From contig CBDEGK010000008.1 of the NCBI GenBank assembly GCA_965237855.1, positions 496,001 to 560,000 on the forward strand: a stretch of DNA of 64,000 nucleotides, in the 5' to 3' direction. The notes under the pieces were generated by a model that saw nothing but the letters and a program-made list of their open reading frames with translations, was not told the origin of the DNA and searched no databases. Position numbers and translations under genes: made by a program. This document shows, piece after piece, positions 33,838 through 43,554 of the stretch (the stretch's first letter is position 1; every line of letters begins with the position of its first letter). This DNA comes from CBDEGK01 sp965237855. Its GTDB lineage: Bacteria > Pseudomonadota > Gammaproteobacteria > Pseudomonadales > Halieaceae.

Positions 33838-36800
33838 ATGAAAATAAGCAAGTTGCTAATTGCCAACCGCGGGGAGATCGCCATCCGCATTGCCGCCGCG
33901 GCAGCAGAATTAGGCATAAGCTCAGTCGCCATCTATTCCGAGGACGATGCCGCCTCGTTACATAACCGTAAGAGCGATGAAGCCATTGCGCTCAGTGGAA
34001 GCGGTGTAGCCGCTTATCTCGACGGTGAATCGATTTTGGAAATTGCCAAAGCGCAGGGTTGCGATGCCATACATCCCGGCTACGGTTTCCTGGCTGAGAA
34101 CGCGGCCTTCGTCCGCGCCTGCGATGCAACCGACATAGTGTTTGTCGGCCCCGGTGCCGATGCCATGGAGCTGTTCGGCGATAAATCTCGCGCCCGGGAA
34201 CTGGCGCAACAGTGCGAGGTGCCGGTGGTTGAGGGTAGTCCCGGTGTCTGTTCGCTGGAGCAGGTGCGGGCATTTTTCGAGGCGCTCGGGGACGACGCAG
34301 CCATTATGATCAAGGCCGTTGCCGGCGGTGGTGGGCGTGGCATGCGCGTGGTTGAGAGCGCCGACGCCATAGAAGAAGCCTACAGCCGTTGTCAGTCTGA
34401 AGCACGACAAGCGTTTGGGAGTGACGAGGTCTTTGTCGAACGCCTTGTGCGCCGGGCCCGCCACATCGAGGTACAGATCATCGCCGATGCCAACGGTGCG
34501 GTAATCCATTGCGGTGAGCGAGAGTGCTCGATACAGCGCCGTCATCAGAAAATCATTGAAATAGCACCTTGCCCGGATCTGAGTCCTGCCCTGCGTGAAA
34601 AAATTACCAGTGCAGCGATTCGACTGGCTCAACAGGCCGCGTACACCAACATTGGCACGTTCGAGTTCCTGGTGGATGGCGAGCAGATGAACGCTGATCC
34701 GGACAATGCCTACTTCGCTTTTATCGAGGCGAACCCGCGGCTGCAGGTGGAGCACACCGTCACCGAGGAGGTCATGGACCTGGACCTGGTGCAATGCCAA
34801 TTGCGTATTGCCGGCGGTGAATCGTTAGCAGAGCTGGCCATTGAGCAAGCGCACTATATTGAGCCGCGTGGATATGCACTGCAGGCCCGCATCAATATGG
34901 AGGTGATGACGCCGGAGGGAGAAGCGCGCCCCAGTGGTGGCACTATACTCACCTGTGAACTGCCTTCTGGTCGCGGTATTCGCGTCGATAGTTTTGCCTA
35001 TGCCGGTTATCGCACCAGCCCGGCGTTTGACAGCCTGTTGGCAAAGCTTATCGTCTACTCCGCCAGCTCCAGTTTCCAACACTTACTGGATAAAGCCTAT
35101 CGCTGCCTCAACGAATGTCAGATCAGCGGGCTGGATACCAACTTGCCGTACCTGCGGGCCCTGTTGCAGCGCGAGGAGTTGGCAAACGGCGGGCTCTACA
35201 CCCGCTTTGTTGATGACAACGCAGCGGCACTGTTTGATGCTGCATCGATGCAGCTTGCGAAGTTCGCACCCGCGGGGGTGAAGGAGGGCATCGCCGACCC
35301 GCTGGCAGTACTGGCGCACGGAAAATCGACTGCACCGGCACAAGTGCAGGCCGACCTCCCGCAGGGTATGCATAGAGTATCCGCTCCCCTACAGGGCACG
35401 ATCGTCGAGCTGAGTGTCGACATTGGCGCCGAAGTCGCCGTCGGGGCACAGCTTGTCATTATGGATTCCATGAAAATGGAGCACGTGATCAGCGCATCCG
35501 TCAGCGGTATCGTGACCGAAATTCACGTGGTCAGAGGTGAAGCGGTATATGAGGGGCACGGTCTGATGGTCATTGAGCCCGCAGATGTGGGTGATGTCAC
35601 TTCGAAATCGGAGCTGGAGGTCGACCTGGATTATATCCGGCCGGATCTCGCCGAAGTATTGGAGCGCCACTATTTCGGCATGGACGAAGCGCGCCCGGAA
35701 GCGATTGCCAAGCGCCGTAAAACCCAACAGCGCACTGCGCGGGAAAATGTGGATGATCTCTGTGACGAGGGTAGTTTTGTCGAATACGGGCCACTGGCGA
35801 TTGCCGCCCAGCGCAGTCGCCGCGACCTGCAGGACCTGATTCGACGCACACCGGGTGATGGCATGGTCAACGGCGTCGGTAGTGTTAATGACGCGCTGTT
35901 TGGCGAGCGCGAAAGCCAATGCGTGGTGATGTCATACGACTACATGGTCCTGGCCGGCACCCAGGGCCAGCAAAACCATCGTAAGAAAGATCGTATGTTT
36001 GAACTTGCCACCAAGCAGAAACTGCCGGTGGTGCTATTTACCGAGGGTGGGGGTGGTCGCCCCGGTGATACTGACGCCACCGGGGTGGCTGGCCTGGATT
36101 GCCTGGCCTTCGCCTTGTTTGCCAAACTTAGCGGACTGGTTCCCCTGGTGGGGGTCAACTCCGGCCGTTGTTTCGCCGGCAATGCGGCCCTGCTCGGATG
36201 TTGTGACGTCATCATTGCCACCAGGAATTCCTCGATTGGCATGGGTGGCCCGGCCATGATTGAAGGCGGAGGCCTGGGTGTGTACCAGCCCGACGAAGTT
36301 GGCCCCATGAATATCCAGGTTCCCAACGGTGTTGTCGATATTGCCGTGGAAGATGAGGCCGAGGCTGTGGCGGCAGCAAAAAAATACCTGTCTTATTTCC
36401 AGGGCCGCTTGTCTGACTGGAACTGCGCCGATCAGCGCCACCTGCGCAGCCTGATCCCTGAAAATCGGCTGCGCGTCTATGATATCCGCAAAGTGGTTGA
36501 AGGTCTGGCGGATACGGACAGCGTGTTGGAATTACGCGAACACTATGGCATCGGCATGATCACTTCGCTGGTGCGCATTGAGGGTCGCCCCGTTGGTGTG
36601 GTCGCCAACAACCCAAAGCACCTGGGGGGTGCCATTGATGGCCCCGGTGCCGACAAGGCGGCGCGGTTTATGCAATTGTGTGATGCCTTTGATATACCCA
36701 TCCTGTTCCTGTGCGACACGCCGGGTTTCATGGTCGGCCCGGAAATCGAAAAAACAGCCGTGGTGCGCCGTTTCGGCCGCATGTTTGTCACCGCGGCCAG

Positions 36801-37191
36801 CATCTCGGTACCGTTTTTTACCATCATCCTGCGCAAGGGATACGGCCTGGGGGCACAGGCCATGGCTGGTGGCAGTTTTATGGCGCCGTTGTTTACCGTC
36901 ACCTGGCCCACAGGCGAATTTGGCGGCATGGGCCTGGAGGGCGCGGTCAAGCTCGGTTTTCGCAAGGAATTGGAGGCCATTGAAGACCTGGAAGAACGCA
37001 ACAAGGTCTACCTGGAGATGGTGGCCGCGGCCTATCAGCGCGGCAAGGCCACCAACATGGCGTCGCACCTGGAAATTGATGACGCCATCGACCCCATAGA
37101 CAGTCGCCGTTGGATTATGAGCGCCCTGAAGTCGGCACCGCCAGCGCCGGCTCGCGACGGCAAGAAACGCAATCATGTGGATACCTGGTGA
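33838..37191 (+). CDS. Single-chain biotin-dependent acyl-CoA carboxylase
   Basis: All parts of an acyl-CoA carboxylase are on one chain of 1117 residues. They are biotin carboxylase (1-450; KAVAGGGGRGMRVV ATP loop, EANPRLQVEHTVTEE), a biotin-carrier domain with MDSMKME and biotinyl Lys546, and a carboxyltransferase (about 600-1100) with GGRPGDTDATG and GGGLGVYQPDEVGPMN. The single-chain layout matches the long-chain acyl-CoA carboxylase class known from mycobacteria and some proteobacteria, rather than the split acetyl- or propionyl-CoA enzymes. Ser replaces the more usual Ala in the biotin motif. It would carboxylate acyl-CoA made in degradation. An enoyl-CoA hydratase follows after 14 bases. 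Confidence 0.93.
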   Translation: MKISKLLIANRGEIAIRIAAAAAELGISSVAIYSEDDAASLHNRKSDEAIALSGSGVAAYLDGESILEIAKAQGCDAIHPGYGFLAENAAFVRACDATDIVFVGPGADAMELFGDKSRARELAQQCEVPVVEGSPGVCSLEQVRAFFEALGDDAAIMIKAVAGGGGRGMRVVESADAIEEAYSRCQSEARQAFGSDEVFVERLVRRARHIEVQIIADANGAVIHCGERECSIQRRHQKIIEIAPCPDLSPALREKITSAAIRLAQQAAYTNIGTFEFLVDGEQMNADPDNAYFAFIEANPRLQVEHTVTEEVMDLDLVQCQLRIAGGESLAELAIEQAHYIEPRGYALQARINMEVMTPEGEARPSGGTILTCELPSGRGIRVDSFAYAGYRTSPAFDSLLAKLIVYSASSSFQHLLDKAYRCLNECQISGLDTNLPYLRALLQREELANGGLYTRFVDDNAAALFDAASMQLAKFAPAGVKEGIADPLAVLAHGKSTAPAQVQADLPQGMHRVSAPLQGTIVELSVDIGAEVAVGAQLVIMDSMKMEHVISASVSGIVTEIHVVRGEAVYEGHGLMVIEPADVGDVTSKSELEVDLDYIRPDLAEVLERHYFGMDEARPEAIAKRRKTQQRTARENVDDLCDEGSFVEYGPLAIAAQRSRRDLQDLIRRTPGDGMVNGVGSVNDALFGERESQCVVMSYDYMVLAGTQGQQNHRKKDRMFELATKQKLPVVLFTEGGGGRPGDTDATGVAGLDCLAFALFAKLSGLVPLVGVNSGRCFAGNAALLGCCDVIIATRNSSIGMGGPAMIEGGGLGVYQPDEVGPMNIQVPNGVVDIAVEDEAEAVAAAKKYLSYFQGRLSDWNCADQRHLRSLIPENRLRVYDIRKVVEGLADTDSVLELREHYGIGMITSLVRIEGRPVGVVANNPKHLGGAIDGPGADKAARFMQLCDAFDIPILFLCDTPGFMVGPEIEKTAVVRRFGRMFVTAASISVPFFTIILRKGYGLGAQAMAGGSFMAPLFTVTWPTGEFGGMGLEGAVKLGFRKELEAIEDLEERNKVYLEMVAAAYQRGKATNMASHLEIDDAIDPIDSRRWIMSALKSAPPAPARDGKKRNHVDTW

Positions 37192-37205
37192 GGCAGGAGA
37201 GGATT

Positions 37206-38048
37206 ATGGAAACAGAAGAGTTCAGGGATATCAGCTACGAGAAAGACAAGCTCGGGATCGTTACGCTCACCTTTAATACCCCGGCGCGTAAGAATGTGCT
37301 CAGCGGCCTGTCATTTTTGGAAATTCATTGGGCCCTGGAGCATTTTGAAGCGGATGAAACAGCGTATGCCATGATCATCACCGGCGTCAAAGATCCCAAT
37401 TCAGATGACCCACAAAAGGAGGCTTATAGCAGCGGGGGTTATTTCAATCCCGACGCCTACGACGGTGTTGCCAGGGAAGTCATGGCACAGATCGACCGGT
37501 CGGATATCGCTCAGAAAAAGACCACACTGAAAGTATTCCAGTGCGATAAACCGATTCTCGCGGCGGTCAACGGCCTGGCTATTGGCGGCGCCTTCACTTT
37601 CACCCTGGCGGCAGCGGACCAGGTCTTCCTGTCGGAGCACGCCTGGATACAGCTGCCTTTTGCCAGGCTGGGTATTGCTGCAGAACTGGGCTCTACTCAC
37701 CTATTGCCGCAGCTGCTGGGCCTGCAGAAAACCAAGCAGATCTTGTTCTATCCCGAGCGTATCGGTGCTGAGCAAGCAGTGGAATTGGGGTTGGCCAACG
37801 AGGTAGTTCCGCACGCATCCCTGATGGCGCATGTGCGAGAAAAAGCGCTGCATCTGATACCACCCCAGGGTGCTGGCCTGGCCATCCGCGAGATGAAGCG
37901 CTGCCTGCACCAGCCCCAGGTGGAGTCCTTGAGCAGGGCCCTGGACCTGGAAAACGAGGCTTTGAACAAGCTTATGGGCTCGGAGGATTTCGTCGAGGGC
38001 ATCAGCGCCCGGGTTGAGAGACGGCCTGCGGTGTTCAAAGGAAGATGA
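37206..38048 (+). CDS. Enoyl-CoA hydratase/isomerase family protein
   Basis: This is a crotonase-fold protein of 280 residues. The oxyanion-hole region AVNGLAIGGAFTFTLAADQ is recognisable but has GGAFTF in place of the usual GGG.EL, and a glutamate in GIAAELGSTHLLPQ may act in catalysis. It acts on unsaturated acyl-CoAs or as an isomerase. The start is set by AGGAGAGG and ATG at 37206. It is probably in one transcript with the carboxylase upstream. Confidence 0.88.
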   Translation: METEEFRDISYEKDKLGIVTLTFNTPARKNVLSGLSFLEIHWALEHFEADETAYAMIITGVKDPNSDDPQKEAYSSGGYFNPDAYDGVAREVMAQIDRSDIAQKKTTLKVFQCDKPILAAVNGLAIGGAFTFTLAAADQVFLSEHAWIQLPFARLGIAAELGSTHLLPQLLGLQKTKQILFYPERIGAEQAVELGLANEVVPHASLMAHVREKALHLIPPQGAGLAIREMKRCLHQPQVESLSRALDLENEALNKLMGSEDFVEGISARVERRPAVFKGR

Positions 38049-38099
38049 AGAGAGTATTTTTAAAGTCCTGTTTGATCGCAGCAAGGCAGCGAGGCCACT

Positions 38100-39884
38100 A
38101 TGCGCAGAGTTCACACGGTTGTTAATTCACTGATCCCCCTGTTGCTGGGGGCCTCCATGCTGTTGCCAGGCCTGGCAGTAGCGACAGGATTCGCCGGCAG
38201 GGTTACTACGGATGGCGAGGCGCCCGTCGCCGGCGCCATGGTGACTTTTCGTTTTGGCTCTCCATTCCAGGAGCGCACGGTTTTCACCGCTGACGATGGC
38301 AGCTACCAGGTGCAGGGCCTGCCAGGCAACGATGACTACAAGATCCGGGTGCGACGCATCGGCTGGCAGGATGCACGCAGCTCAGGGCAGTCCGGCGGAG
38401 AGGGGGCAAACACGACTTTCGATTTCGCCCTGCAGCGACATACCAACGCCGCGGATGTGGCAGCACAGTTGTCCGCCAACCACTGGTATGCCTTGCTGCT
38501 GGATGAAATAGAGGACGAGCGCCTGCACGAGCAAATGAAACGGCAATGCACCTATTGTCACCAGCAGGGCAGTGCACATACCCGGGTGCAGCGTGATAAA
38601 GAGGAGTGGGGAAAAGTTTTCTCGCTGATGGCGCGCATGGGCGGCACGGTTGACGTAGAACTCAGGCAAATGTTACCGGAACTGTTTGACCGGGCCTATG
38701 ATCCGGCAACCGCGGTTCCGCTCCTTACCCAGGGCTGGCAGGAACCCGGTTTTATGCCGCCACCCAGTAAGGAAGTGCGCCAGGCGGTCATCGATGAATA
38801 TGAACTCGGCAGTCGCTCGTCCATGCAACACGACATGATGATGCATCCCAATGGCTCTGCCTACTCGGGCGATATTGCCAACGATATGCTCTATCGACTG
38901 GACCCCAGCGTGATCGGCGGCGGGCGCACGGCCTACGCCATACCCAGGGGCAGTATACCGATGGGTGGAGAAAAGGCGTCCGGCGCACAAATGTCCAATT
39001 CCGCCGCGGCATTGGGCCCCCATTCCCTGCAGACTACGTCCAACGGTGACATCTGGATCACCATGGCCAGCGGCAACAAGCTGACGAAGTTCGATATTGA
39101 GACGGAAGAATTTACCAACTTCGATTTACCCATCGGCATTTACCCGCATACACTGCGCGTCGATGACCAACAAAGAGTCTGGTACACACTGTCCGTGTCC
39201 AACCATGTTGGCGTCTATGACACCATAACCGGTGAGAATGCCATGATTCGGGTTCCCGCCCGCAGCTACGCGGAGGCCATCTTGTTGCGCTTGCTGCCCT
39301 ACATTATAGAGTGGGGTATCACGCCCGACAGTTCAGAGGGCGGCGGTGGTGACAGCTTGCCGGTTCCCTATGGCATTGATGTGGCACCCGATGGTGGTAT
39401 CTGGTTCAGCCAGTTAAATGCGCACAAGATCGGCCATATAGACCCCGAAACTCACGAGGTCACCATGATTGACACGCCGTTCTCGGCGCCGCGCCGCTTG
39501 CGTTTTGACAGCAAAGGTACCTTGTGGATTCCCAGCTTCACCTCCAACCTGATTGCCAGCTATGACATTGAGAGCGGCATGTTTCACGAGATCGAACTGC
39601 CAGCAGAACTGAAGGGAGCGGACACACCTTATACACTCAGTATCCATCCCGACACGGACGACGTGTGGATCTGCGGCGCCAACAGCGATTCACTTATCCG
39701 TTATTCCCAGAAGTCGGAGCAGTTCACGATTTTCCCACTACCCACACTGGTGACCTACACGCGCGATATAGATTTCGATGCCCAGGGCCGTATCTGGACC
39801 TCTAACTCCAATGCGCCCACCTGGCAGATCGAAACCGGTATTCCCCGGCTCATTCGACTGGATGTCAACGGCGGCGCCCTCTAA
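38100..39884 (+). CDS. Secreted haem-binding protein with beta-propeller (virginiamycin B lyase-like)
   Basis: A signal peptide (residues 1-28) exports this 594-residue protein. It then shows a carboxypeptidase-regulatory-like beta-sandwich (about 32-105; APVAGAMVTFRFG ... DDGSYQVQGLPG), a single c-type haem site C150-T-Y-C153-H154, and a C-terminal beta-propeller (about 290-594) with repeated DGGIWFSQ, KGTLWIPS and QGRIWTSN blades like those of virginiamycin B lyase. The combination suggests a periplasmic redox enzyme or binding protein. It lies between two CoA-pathway genes with a second cytochrome 5 bases downstream, likely its electron partner. Substrate unknown. Confidence 0.8.
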   Translation: MRRVHTVVNSLIPLLLGASMLLPGLAVATGFAGRVTTDGEAPVAGAMVTFRFGSPFQERTVFTADDGSYQVQGLPGNDDYKIRVRRIGWQDARSSGQSGGEGANTTFDFALQRHTNAADVAAQLSANHWYALLLDEIEDERLHEQMKRQCTYCHQQGSAHTRVQRDKEEWGKVFSLMARMGGTVDVELRQMLPELFDRAYDPATAVPLLTQGWQEPGFMPPPSKEVRQAVIDEYELGSRSSMQHDMMMHPNGSAYSGDIANDMLYRLDPSVIGGGRTAYAIPRGSIPMGGEKASGAQMSNSAAALGPHSLQTTSNGDIWITMASGNKLTKFDIETEEFTNFDLPIGIYPHTLRVDDQQRVWYTLSVSNHVGVYDTITGENAMIRVPARSYAEAILLRLLPYIIEWGITPDSSEGGGGDSLPVPYGIDVAPDGGIWFSQLNAHKIGHIDPETHEVTMIDTPFSAPRRLRFDSKGTLWIPSFTSNLIASYDIESGMFHEIELPAELKGADTPYTLSIHPDTDDVWICGANSDSLIRYSQKSEQFTIFPLPTLVTYTRDIDFDAQGRIWTSNSNAPTWQIETGIPRLIRLDVNGGAL

Positions 39885-39889
39885 ACCTC

Positions 39890-40750
39890 GTGGCGTGGAG
39901 ACTGCTCAGTTCGGTTGTGTTGTTGCTCACGCTGGTCAGCTGCAGCGATGAAGAGGCTGCGGTACGCGAGCGCGACGCAGCGCTGCAAGCACGCGGTGCG
40001 GAGCTAGCCGCTGAACTGCAGTCATTTAATGTGGACAGGGTGGAGACAGAGACCGAACTGGTCGTTCAACTCGCCTTCGGTCCCGAGGCAGACCTCGACC
40101 TTTATGTAACCGACCCGCTGCTGGAGACCGTCTATTTCGCCAACAAGGAAGGTAAATCCGGCGGTAACATCAGTACCGACTCGCGTTGCGACACAGCCCT
40201 CCAGGGAGGCGGGGACGTGAAAGTAGAGGAAGTGCGATTCACGGCGCCATTGAGCGGGCGCTACCGTGTGGGTGTCGACTATCCCAATCGATGTGACAAT
40301 GGCGACGTCAGCGGTTTTGAAGAACGCGCCGCCTACTCGCTTGCGGTGCTGCACGCGGGTAATCGCCAGTATGTACAGGGCGCTGTGGGTTATCGGTTCT
40401 TTGAGCTCGTCGCCCTCGATTTTGACATTGGTGCGACGCCGGCGAGAGATACGGCAGTGGGAAAGGCCTTGTTTGAGACACACTGCCAGAGCTGCCATGG
40501 CGCCAGCGGTGACGGCAAGACCCCGGCCACCCGGGACATGTATCTCAATCCACGCAGCTTTGTCGTGACCGCCTTCAAGTTTGATACTGATGCCGACTGG
40601 CAGCGGGGTACGGACACGGATATTGCCAATGTGATCAGGCAGGGCGCGCAAGCCTACGGAGGGTCAGCCCTCATGCCCGCCTGGGGCCAGGTCCTGAGTG
40701 ATGAGGATATCGCTATGCTGGTGGCCTATATCCGCACACTGGAAAAGTAA
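39890..40750 (+). CDS. Lipoprotein cytochrome c with DUF2135/YfaP-like domain
   Basis: A lipoprotein signal ends LVSC (lipid on about Cys18). Residues about 55-150 resemble the YfaP/DUF2135 beta-sandwich (DLDLYVTDP ... GGNISTDSRC ... SGRYRVGVDYPN). Residues 185-286 are a class I cytochrome c with C199-Q-S-C202-H203 and a Met ligand in LMPAWG. It therefore sits on a membrane face in the periplasm and carries electrons. The start is GTG at 39890, five bases after the propeller gene. It is likely the electron acceptor for that protein. Confidence 0.82.
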   Translation: MAWRLLSSVVLLLTLVSCSDEEAAVRERDAALQARGAELAAELQSFNVDRVETETELVVQLAFGPEADLDLYVTDPLLETVYFANKEGKSGGNISTDSRCDTALQGGGDVKVEEVRFTAPLSGRYRVGVDYPNRCDNGDVSGFEERAAYSLAVLHAGNRQYVQGAVGYRFFELVALDFDIGATPARDTAVGKALFETHCQSCHGASGDGKTPATRDMYLNPRSFVVTAFKFDTDADWQRGTDTDIANVIRQGAQAYGGSALMPAWGQVLSDEDIAMLVAYIRTLEK

Positions 40751-40769
40751 TACAGGGGAGCAGGACAAC

Positions 40770-41615
40770 ATGGCTTATCAGTATGAAACGATCAGTACCC
40801 GACTGGACAGTGGCGTGCTCACGGCGACCCTGAGTAATCCACCGGTCAACGTGATGACGTTGGAGCTTTTTACCGACCTGGTGGCGTTTACCGTCGAGGT
40901 TGCCGCCGATGAAACGGTGCGGGTCGTGGTATTGGATAGTGCCGACCCGGATTTTTTTATTGCCCACTTTGACGTGGAACTGATCCTGACTTTTCCCATC
41001 GACAAGCCTGCGCAGAAAGCTGAAGCGCTGAATGATTTTCATTTGATGTGCGAGCGGGTTCGGACCATGCCCAAGCCGACCATTGCCAAGATCGCCGGTC
41101 GTGTGGGTGGCGGTGGCAGTGAATTCAGTGCCGCCTGTGACATGCGCTTTGGCTTGCGCGGCAAAACCATCGTCAACCAGATGGAAGTACCTTTGGGCAT
41201 TCTGCCCGGCGGCGGTGGCACGCAGTACCTGCCGAGATTGATGGGTCGCAGCCGCGCCATGGAGGTGATTCTCGGTGGTGTGGATATGGATGCAGACCTG
41301 GCGGAACGCTGGGGTTATCTCAATCGAGCATTTGATACCACCGAGGCGCTCGATGACTATGTCGACACCCTGGCCCGGCGCATGGCGTCCTGGCCGAAGC
41401 ATGCAATCGCGCTGGCTAAGCAGTCTGTGCTGAATGCAGAGCTACCACTTGAAGAAGGCTTGCGCGAAGAAGCGTACCTGTTCCAGCAGACGTTGCGCTA
41501 TCCCGAGGCGACAGCGAGCATGACACGCGCGTTGGAGTTGGGTGCCCAGACCCGCGAAGGCGAGCTGAACATCGTTGAGCTGGGTGAGGCGGTGAACTCG
41601 CCTGTCAGCGACTAG
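40770..41615 (+). CDS. Enoyl-CoA hydratase/isomerase family protein
   Basis: This is a second crotonase-fold protein, 281 residues. IAGRVGGGGSEFSAACDMRFG forms the oxyanion hole and active-site helix, and QMEVPLGILPGGGGTQYLPRLMG follows as in classical members, with Glu in the first motif as a likely acid/base. The preceding GGGGAGCAGG and ATG at 40770 fix the start. It follows the two cytochrome genes closely (19 bases). It overlaps the convergent cytochrome b561 gene by 4 bases. Confidence 0.9.
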   Translation: MAYQYETISTRLDSGVLTATLSNPPVNVMTLELFTDLVAFTVEVAADETVRVVVLDSADPDFFIAHFDVELILTFPIDKPAQKAEALNDFHLMCERVRTMPKPTIAKIAGRVGGGGSEFSAACDMRFGLRGKTIVNQMEVPLGILPGGGGTQYLPRLMGRSRAMEVILGGVDMDADLAERWGYLNRAFDTTEALDDYVDTLARRMASWPKHAIALAKQSVLNAELPLEEGLREEAYLFQQTLRYPEATASMTRALELGAQTREGELNIVELGEAVNSPVSD

Positions 41616-42151
41616 GCCTTCTTGCGCCACATGCGCTGAAACACGCCATCCTTGAACACTACCAGGTGCAGCATCGCCGCGGAAAAGTGTATCGCAATCA
41701 GCAGTCCCAGCAGCCACCCCGTTAGCTGGTGAACCTCATGGCGCAATTCGAACGCCGCCTCATTCGGTCCACCCAGCAGTTGCGTCAAGTTGAACAGGCC
41801 CAACGGCATGACCTCGTTGGGGGAGGCGGAGGCCGCAAACATACCGGTGAAAGGCAACAGGATGAGTACCCCGTACATCGAGTAGTGGGATAGACGCGAC
41901 AAGATTTTCAAGGTCGGGTTCAGGCTGTCGGGCGCTGCCGGTGGCGTGTGGCCCCGGCGCCAGTGCAATCGGTAAAGGGCCAGCGCCAGGATGGTCAGAC
42001 CTATGAAGGAATGAACCTGTAGTATGTCTTTTTTCTCCGCGTCGGCCATGTCGCCATAGGTCTGGCCGCCCAGCAGTAGTAATAGCACCAACACGGCTAT
42101 GGTCCAGTGCAGAACCTTGGCCCTGGTTGTGTACCCACTAATCTCCGTCAT
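41612..42151 (-). CDS. Cytochrome b561 family membrane protein
   Basis: This 179-residue inner-membrane protein has four hydrophobic helices and the histidine pattern of bacterial b561: KVLHWTIAVL, QVHSFIGLTI, RLHWRRGH and LRHEVHQLTGWLL with a later AIHFSAAMLHLVV. It carries electrons between quinones and periplasmic partners or oxygen. The start at 42151 has AAGGAG upstream. It lies between the CoA/cytochrome block and the thiolase operon, and could re-oxidise the nearby periplasmic cytochromes. Confidence 0.88.
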   Translation of the reverse strand: MTEISGYTTRAKVLHWTIAVLVLLLLLGGQTYGDMADAEKKDILQVHSFIGLTILALALYRLHWRRGHTPPAAPDSLNPTLKILSRLSHYSMYGVLILLPFTGMFAASASPNEVMPLGLFNLTQLLGGPNEAAFELRHEVHQLTGWLLGLLIAIHFSAAMLHLVVFKDGVFQRMWRKKA

Positions 42152-42273
42152 TAGCACACTCCTTTTTAGAATTATGTTGCTACGGTAATAGTGTAGACGG
42201 GAACTACCGCTTAAGGTCACATAGCGGAATGAATTGCTGCTACGCTGTAGCAGGAAAAACATGAGAGAACATC

Positions 42274-43509
42274 ATGAGTAAAGCAGCCCATATTGTTGGT
42301 GTGGGGGAGACCGAGTACGCCAAGTGGGGAAGAATTGGCGATATCAGCGAACATGCGCTGGCGCTGCAAGCGATAACCCGGGCAGTAGACGATGCCGGAC
42401 TGAGCATAGGCGAGGTGGATGGGCTGGCTTCATTTGCCGAGGATCGCAATGAAGCGATTTTTCTCGCCGCGGAGTTGGGGATAGAGGAACTCCGATTTGG
42501 CAATATGGTGTGGATGCCCGGCGGTGGCGGTGGCTGTGCGGCCGTGGCCAATGCCGCAATGGCCGTGGAGACAGGCCAGGCCGAAGTGGTCGTGGTGTAT
42601 CGCGCGTTGTGCCAGGGTCAATTCATGCGCTTTGGTCAGGGTGCGGCGGAGCTAGCCCAACAACAGGGTGACGAGCGGGTGGAGCCACCGGCCCCCACGT
42701 TTGTGCAAGCCAATAGCCTGCTGCTGGCGGCGATGGGCTTTGTCATGCCTTACGGCATGCTGACGGGCACGGCGGCTTTTGCCTTACCGATACGGCGGCA
42801 CATGCACCTGTACGGTACCACCAGCGAACAGTTGGGCCATATCGCAGTGACCTTTCGCGAGCACGCCAATCGCAATCCGCGCGCGGTAATGAAAGACAAG
42901 ACGCTGACATTGGAACAGCATCAGAACTCGCGGATGATTGCCGATCCTTTTCACCTGTATGACTGCTGCCTGGAAACCGATGGCGCTTGCGCGGTGGTTG
43001 TCACCACTGCCGAGCGGGCCAAAGACCTGCGTAAGAGACCGGTGGAGATAATCGCAACGGCACAGGGGGCGCCCAGGGGCTACTCTTTCGGTTCCTTTAC
43101 CAATGCCAATGTCGATGATGCGATTTACGCCACCGGTGGCACCTCGCAACTGGCCGACCGGCTGTGGGAAAAGGCGGGAATAGGGCCGAAAGACATCGAT
43201 GTTGCTCAAATCTACGATCACTTTACCGGCAGTGTGTTGATGCAGGTGGAGGACTTCGGTTTTTGTGAGCGCGGGCAGGGTGGGCCATTTGTCGAAAGCG
43301 GCGCCCTGCCCTGGCAGGGTGGTTCCCTACCCACCAATACCTCGGGCGGGAGCCTGTCGGAGGCTTATATGCATGGACTTAATCACGTGTTGGAAGGTGC
43401 CCGCTCCCTGTGGGGAGAGTCCAGCAGCCAGGTTGCGAATGCCGACACCTGCCTGGTGACCAGCGCAGCCGGTGTGCCTTCCAGCGCAATAGTGTTGCAG
43501 GGCCACTAG
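42274..43509 (+). CDS. SCP2-type thiolase / Ltp2-like steroid side-chain aldolase
   Basis: This 411-residue thiolase-fold protein belongs to the lipid-transfer (SCP2) group. Tyr314 (QIYDHFTG) and Tyr365 (SEAYMHGLNH) match in context and spacing the two tyrosines used by Ltp2 aldolases to split the last three-carbon steroid side chain. A glycine-rich GGGGGCAAV segment lies near 81-89. The immediately following DUF35 gene supports the Ltp2 reading, because Ltp2 enzymes need a DUF35 partner. An acetyl-CoA acetyltransferase role is the alternative. ATG at 42274, with four more genes in the same direction. Confidence 0.87.
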   Translation: MSKAAHIVGVGETEYAKWGRIGDISEHALALQAITRAVDDAGLSIGEVDGLASFAEDRNEAIFLAAELGIEELRFGNMVWMPGGGGGCAAVANAAMAVETGQAEVVVVYRALCQGQFMRFGQGAAELAQQQGDERVEPPAPTFVQANSLLLAAMGFVMPYGMLTGTAAFALPIRRHMHLYGTTSEQLGHIAVTFREHANRNPRAVMKDKTLTLEQHQNSRMIADPFHLYDCCLETDGACAVVVTTAERAKDLRKRPVEIIATAQGAPRGYSFGSFTNANVDDAIYATGGTSQLADRLWEKAGIGPKDIDVAQIYDHFTGSVLMQVEDFGFCERGQGGPFVESGALPWQGGSLPTNTSGGSLSEAYMHGLNHVLEGARSLWGESSSQVANADTCLVTSAAGVPSSAIVLQGH

Positions 43510-43554
43510 GCTGCATGCCTGCCGATATGAACAGAAATAGAACTGACTGGGATA

